The notes under the pieces are model-generated. The model did no database searches and had not been told where the DNA came from. It saw only the letters and a program-made list of their open reading frames with translations. The position numbers and the translations under genes are program-made. Positions 16,491-18,134 of a DNA stretch of 18,134 bases are shown here, piece after piece (within the stretch, counting starts at the first letter, position 1; every line of letters starts with the position of its first letter). The DNA lies in assembly GCA_024244665.1 (NCBI GenBank), contig JAAEOI010000074.1, positions 1-18,134 of the forward strand, given 5' to 3'. This stretch comes from Bacteroidota bacterium. GTDB taxonomy: Bacteria > Bacteroidota > Bacteroidia > Bacteroidales > GCA-2748055.

Positions 16491-17783
16491 ATGACCGAAA
16501 CCAAACCAAGGATTGTCGAACGCAAATACCTCCTTCCTTTTATCCTGGTCACTAGCCTTTTTGCCCTCTGGGGCTTTGCCAATGACATTACCAACCCCAT
16601 GGTGGCTGCATTCAAATCCATCATGGAAATATCCAATGCCAAAGCCTCCCTCATTCAACTGGCATTTTACGGTGGTTATGCTACCATGGCCATCCCTGCA
16701 GCGCTATTTGTAAGACGATACGACTATAAAAAAGGGATTCTACTCGGACTGGCACTATACGCCACCGGGGCACTGCTGTTCTGGCCTGCAGCTCGATTCG
16801 AGGCATTCGGATTTTTCCTGGTCTCCCTCTATGTGCTCACCTTCGGTCTGGCATTCCTGGAAACCACTGCCAATCCCTTTATCCTTTCTCTGGGGAGTGA
16901 AAAAAATGCCACCCAGCGGCTCAATCTGGCCCAATCCTTTAACCCCATGGGTTCACTCCTGGGCATGTTTGTTGCATCCAGAATTATCCTAGCAGCGCTG
17001 GAATCAGAAAAACGAAATGCAGCCGGTGAACTGATCTTCCCCGCCCTGGATGAAGCCACAAAAGCTGCCATCCGGACAAATGACCTGATGATTATTCGAA
17101 ACCCCTATGTGATCCTGGGGCTGGTGGTAATCGTGATGTTTGTGATCATCGCCATGGTTAAAATGCCACACACCGGACATTCCGAACAGTCCAGTGTTAA
17201 AGCATCTTTCGGTCGACTGGTAAAAAACAAGATCTATCGGGAGGGTGTAGTGGCCCAGATTTTTTATGTGGCGGCACAGATCATGTGCTGGACATTTGTG
17301 ATACAGTATGCAGAGCGATTGGGTATTCCAAAAGCAACTGCCCAACTCTATAACATCGGTGCGATGAGCGTGTTTCTCGTTAGCAGATTTATCAGCACGG
17401 CATTGATGAGATATGTGAACTCAAGACGTCTTCTGATGATCTTTGCCATGGGCGGAATGATTACGATGCTCGGGACTATCTTCATCGATGGGATGGGTGG
17501 ACTCTACTGCCTGCTGGCCACTTCAGCCTTTATGTCGTTAATGTTCCCGACCATTTATGGGATCGCCCTAAACGGAATTGGCGAGGATGCCAGCCTGGGA
17601 GCAGCCGGACTGGTGATGGCCATCGTAGGTGGTGCACTGATGCCTCCCATTCAGGGTGCCATCATCGACCTGGGACAGGTTGGACCACTGCCCGCTGTGA
17701 ACTTCTCATTTATATTGCCGTTTTTCAGTTTCATTGTTATAGCCATATATGGAAGACGCTCCTATCTGGCATTGAAACAATAA
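16491..17783 (+). CDS. fucP: L-fucose:H+ symporter
   Basis: The 430-residue major-facilitator protein imports L-fucose across the inner membrane with protons. Twelve hydrophobic helices can be traced from about 14 to 425. The residues that couple protons and sugar in E. coli FucP are kept: Asp32 in WGFANDITNP (E. coli D46) and Glu124 in AFLETTANPF (E. coli E135). Other family phrases are also present: NLAQSFNPMGS, QIFYVAAQIMCWTF, FPTIYGIALNGIGED and GAALMPPIQG-like VGGALMPPIQGAIID. Length matches the family (about 430). It is transcribed with the AraC and CarboxypepD_reg genes, away from fucI. Members of this family also carry glucose or galactose (GluP) or N-acetylglucosamine (NagP); the neighbouring fucI makes L-fucose the likely substrate. 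Confidence 0.93.
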   Translation: MTETKPRIVERKYLLPFILVTSLFALWGFANDITNPMVAAFKSIMEISNAKASLIQLAFYGGYATMAIPAALFVRRYDYKKGILLGLALYATGALLFWPAARFEAFGFFLVSLYVLTFGLAFLETTANPFILSLGSEKNATQRLNLAQSFNPMGSLLGMFVASRIILAALESEKRNAAGELIFPALDEATKAAIRTNDLMIIRNPYVILGLVVIVMFVIIAMVKMPHTGHSEQSSVKASFGRLVKNKIYREGVVAQIFYVAAQIMCWTFVIQYAERLGIPKATAQLYNIGAMSVFLVSRFISTALMRYVNSRRLLMIFAMGGMITMLGTIFIDGMGGLYCLLATSAFMSLMFPTIYGIALNGIGEDASLGAAGLVMAIVGGALMPPIQGAIIDLGQVGPLPAVNFSFILPFFSFIVIAIYGRRSYLALKQ

Positions 17784-17810
17784 CCGTCTTTTCCATGAAA
17801 AAGGCCACCC

Positions 17811-17939
17811 CTGAAAAACCCATTTACTTCTGTTGGCCGCATTGATGGGTGTAACAATCTATAATCAGGGCGGTAACCTCCAGCGCTCTGAAAGACCTAT
17901 TTACTTCTGGTGGCAGCATTGATGGGTGTAACAATCTAT
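17811..17939. repeat. 52-bp direct repeat, two copies with a 77-bp period
   Basis: Copies at 17811-17862 and 17888-17939 differ at about four positions. Both contain TTTACTTCTG and GCATTGATGGGTGTAACAAT, and both end in CTAT. They are separated by 25 unrelated bases. Confidence 0.85.
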
Positions 17940-17953
17940 CGGGAGAATCCAGC

Positions 17954-18005
17954 GGGGTACGCTCCAGGGGTACGCTCTACGGGTACGCTCCAGAGGTACG
18001 CTCCA
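17954..18005. repeat. 13-bp tandem repeat, four copies
   Basis: The units GGGGTACGCTCCA, GGGGTACGCTCTA, CGGGTACGCTCCA and GAGGTACGCTCCA run without spacers, and the first three bases of a fifth unit follow. The core GGTACGCTC is invariant and changes are confined to unit edges. Confidence 0.9.
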
Positions 18006-18084
18006 GGGCAGATGTCAACACTGATGACGAAAAAATCAAAACAGACATTTACTATCTACTTATTAACTATACAGGTGTTGTTTC

Positions 18085-18120
18085 GGATATTAAATATCTA
18101 TGGATAGATAATTAATATCC
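18085..18120. promoter_or_regulatory. 36-bp near-perfect palindrome
   Basis: Outer arms GGATATTAA (18085-18093) and TTAATATCC (18112-18120) are exact complements. After one A/A mismatch the inner arms TATCTAT (18095-18101) and ATAGATA (18104-18110) also pair, leaving a central GG. Its A/T-rich perfect symmetry fits a binding site for a dimeric regulator of a gene beyond the window better than a terminator, because no T-tract follows. That reading is inference. Confidence 0.6.
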
Positions 18121-18134
18121 GCTTATTTACCCCA

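Larger units (their letters stand above)
17784..18134. other. 351-base non-coding region after fucP
   Basis: I see no convincing gene here. The stretch contains a diverged 52-bp direct repeat (17811-17862 and 17888-17939), four 13-bp tandem repeats (17954-18005) and a 36-bp near-perfect palindrome (18085-18120). The longest open frame (from 17910) only runs through the repeats. Confidence 0.65.

Noticed and set aside
17910..18107. 65-codon ORF after fucP
   Set aside because: It crosses half of the 52-bp repeat and the whole 13-bp array, with no family resemblance.

Overview
The window looks like part of a Bacteroidota (Bacteroidetes) chromosome, probably a polysaccharide-degrading lineage of the Marinilabiliales/Prolixibacter type, although the family-level guess is weak. 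The phylum call rests on four things: a type IX secretion (Por-type) C-terminal tail on one protein, an FtsX/MacB permease of the form common in this phylum, CarboxypepD_reg-like and TonB-C-like proteins, and promoter boxes matching the phylum's TAnnTTTG -7 consensus.

Layout. (1) 1-438: the tail of an unidentified gene, a strong hairpin terminator, and the 3' half of a tRNA-Pro(TGG) on the minus strand whose T-arm carries a 40-bp insertion. (2) 439-6016, minus strand: an ABC-type permease followed by a 1032-residue secreted protein that joins an alpha/beta-hydrolase, a TIM-barrel domain resembling putative glycoside hydrolase family GHL15, two beta-sandwich domains and a T9SS sorting tail. 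(3) 6172-10371: a small TonB-C-like exported protein, then two divergently transcribed formylglycine sulfatases, one periplasmic and one a lipoprotein. (4) 10372-10879: an intergenic stretch with a candidate small ORF and an array of 17-bp tandem repeats. (5) 10880-17783: an L-fucose utilisation cluster, made of L-fucose isomerase and an FGGY kinase (minus strand) divergent from an AraC-family regulator, a CarboxypepD_reg protein and the FucP L-fucose:H+ symporter (plus strand). (6) 17784-18134: non-coding, with a diverged 52-bp direct repeat, four 13-bp tandem repeats and a 36-bp palindrome.

Inferred function: sulfatases and the multidomain secreted hydrolase would strip sulfate and acyl groups from an extracellular sulfated, fucose-containing glycan. 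FucP would import released L-fucose, FucI would convert it to L-fuculose, and the kinase would make L-fuculose-1-phosphate. The aldolase that completes the pathway, the SusC/D uptake pair and any recognisable fucosidase or fucanase are not in the window. The AraC regulator is the obvious candidate to control the kinase/isomerase operon; the divergent control region holds overlapping predicted promoters and a perfect 25-bp tandem duplication next to the kinase start codon.
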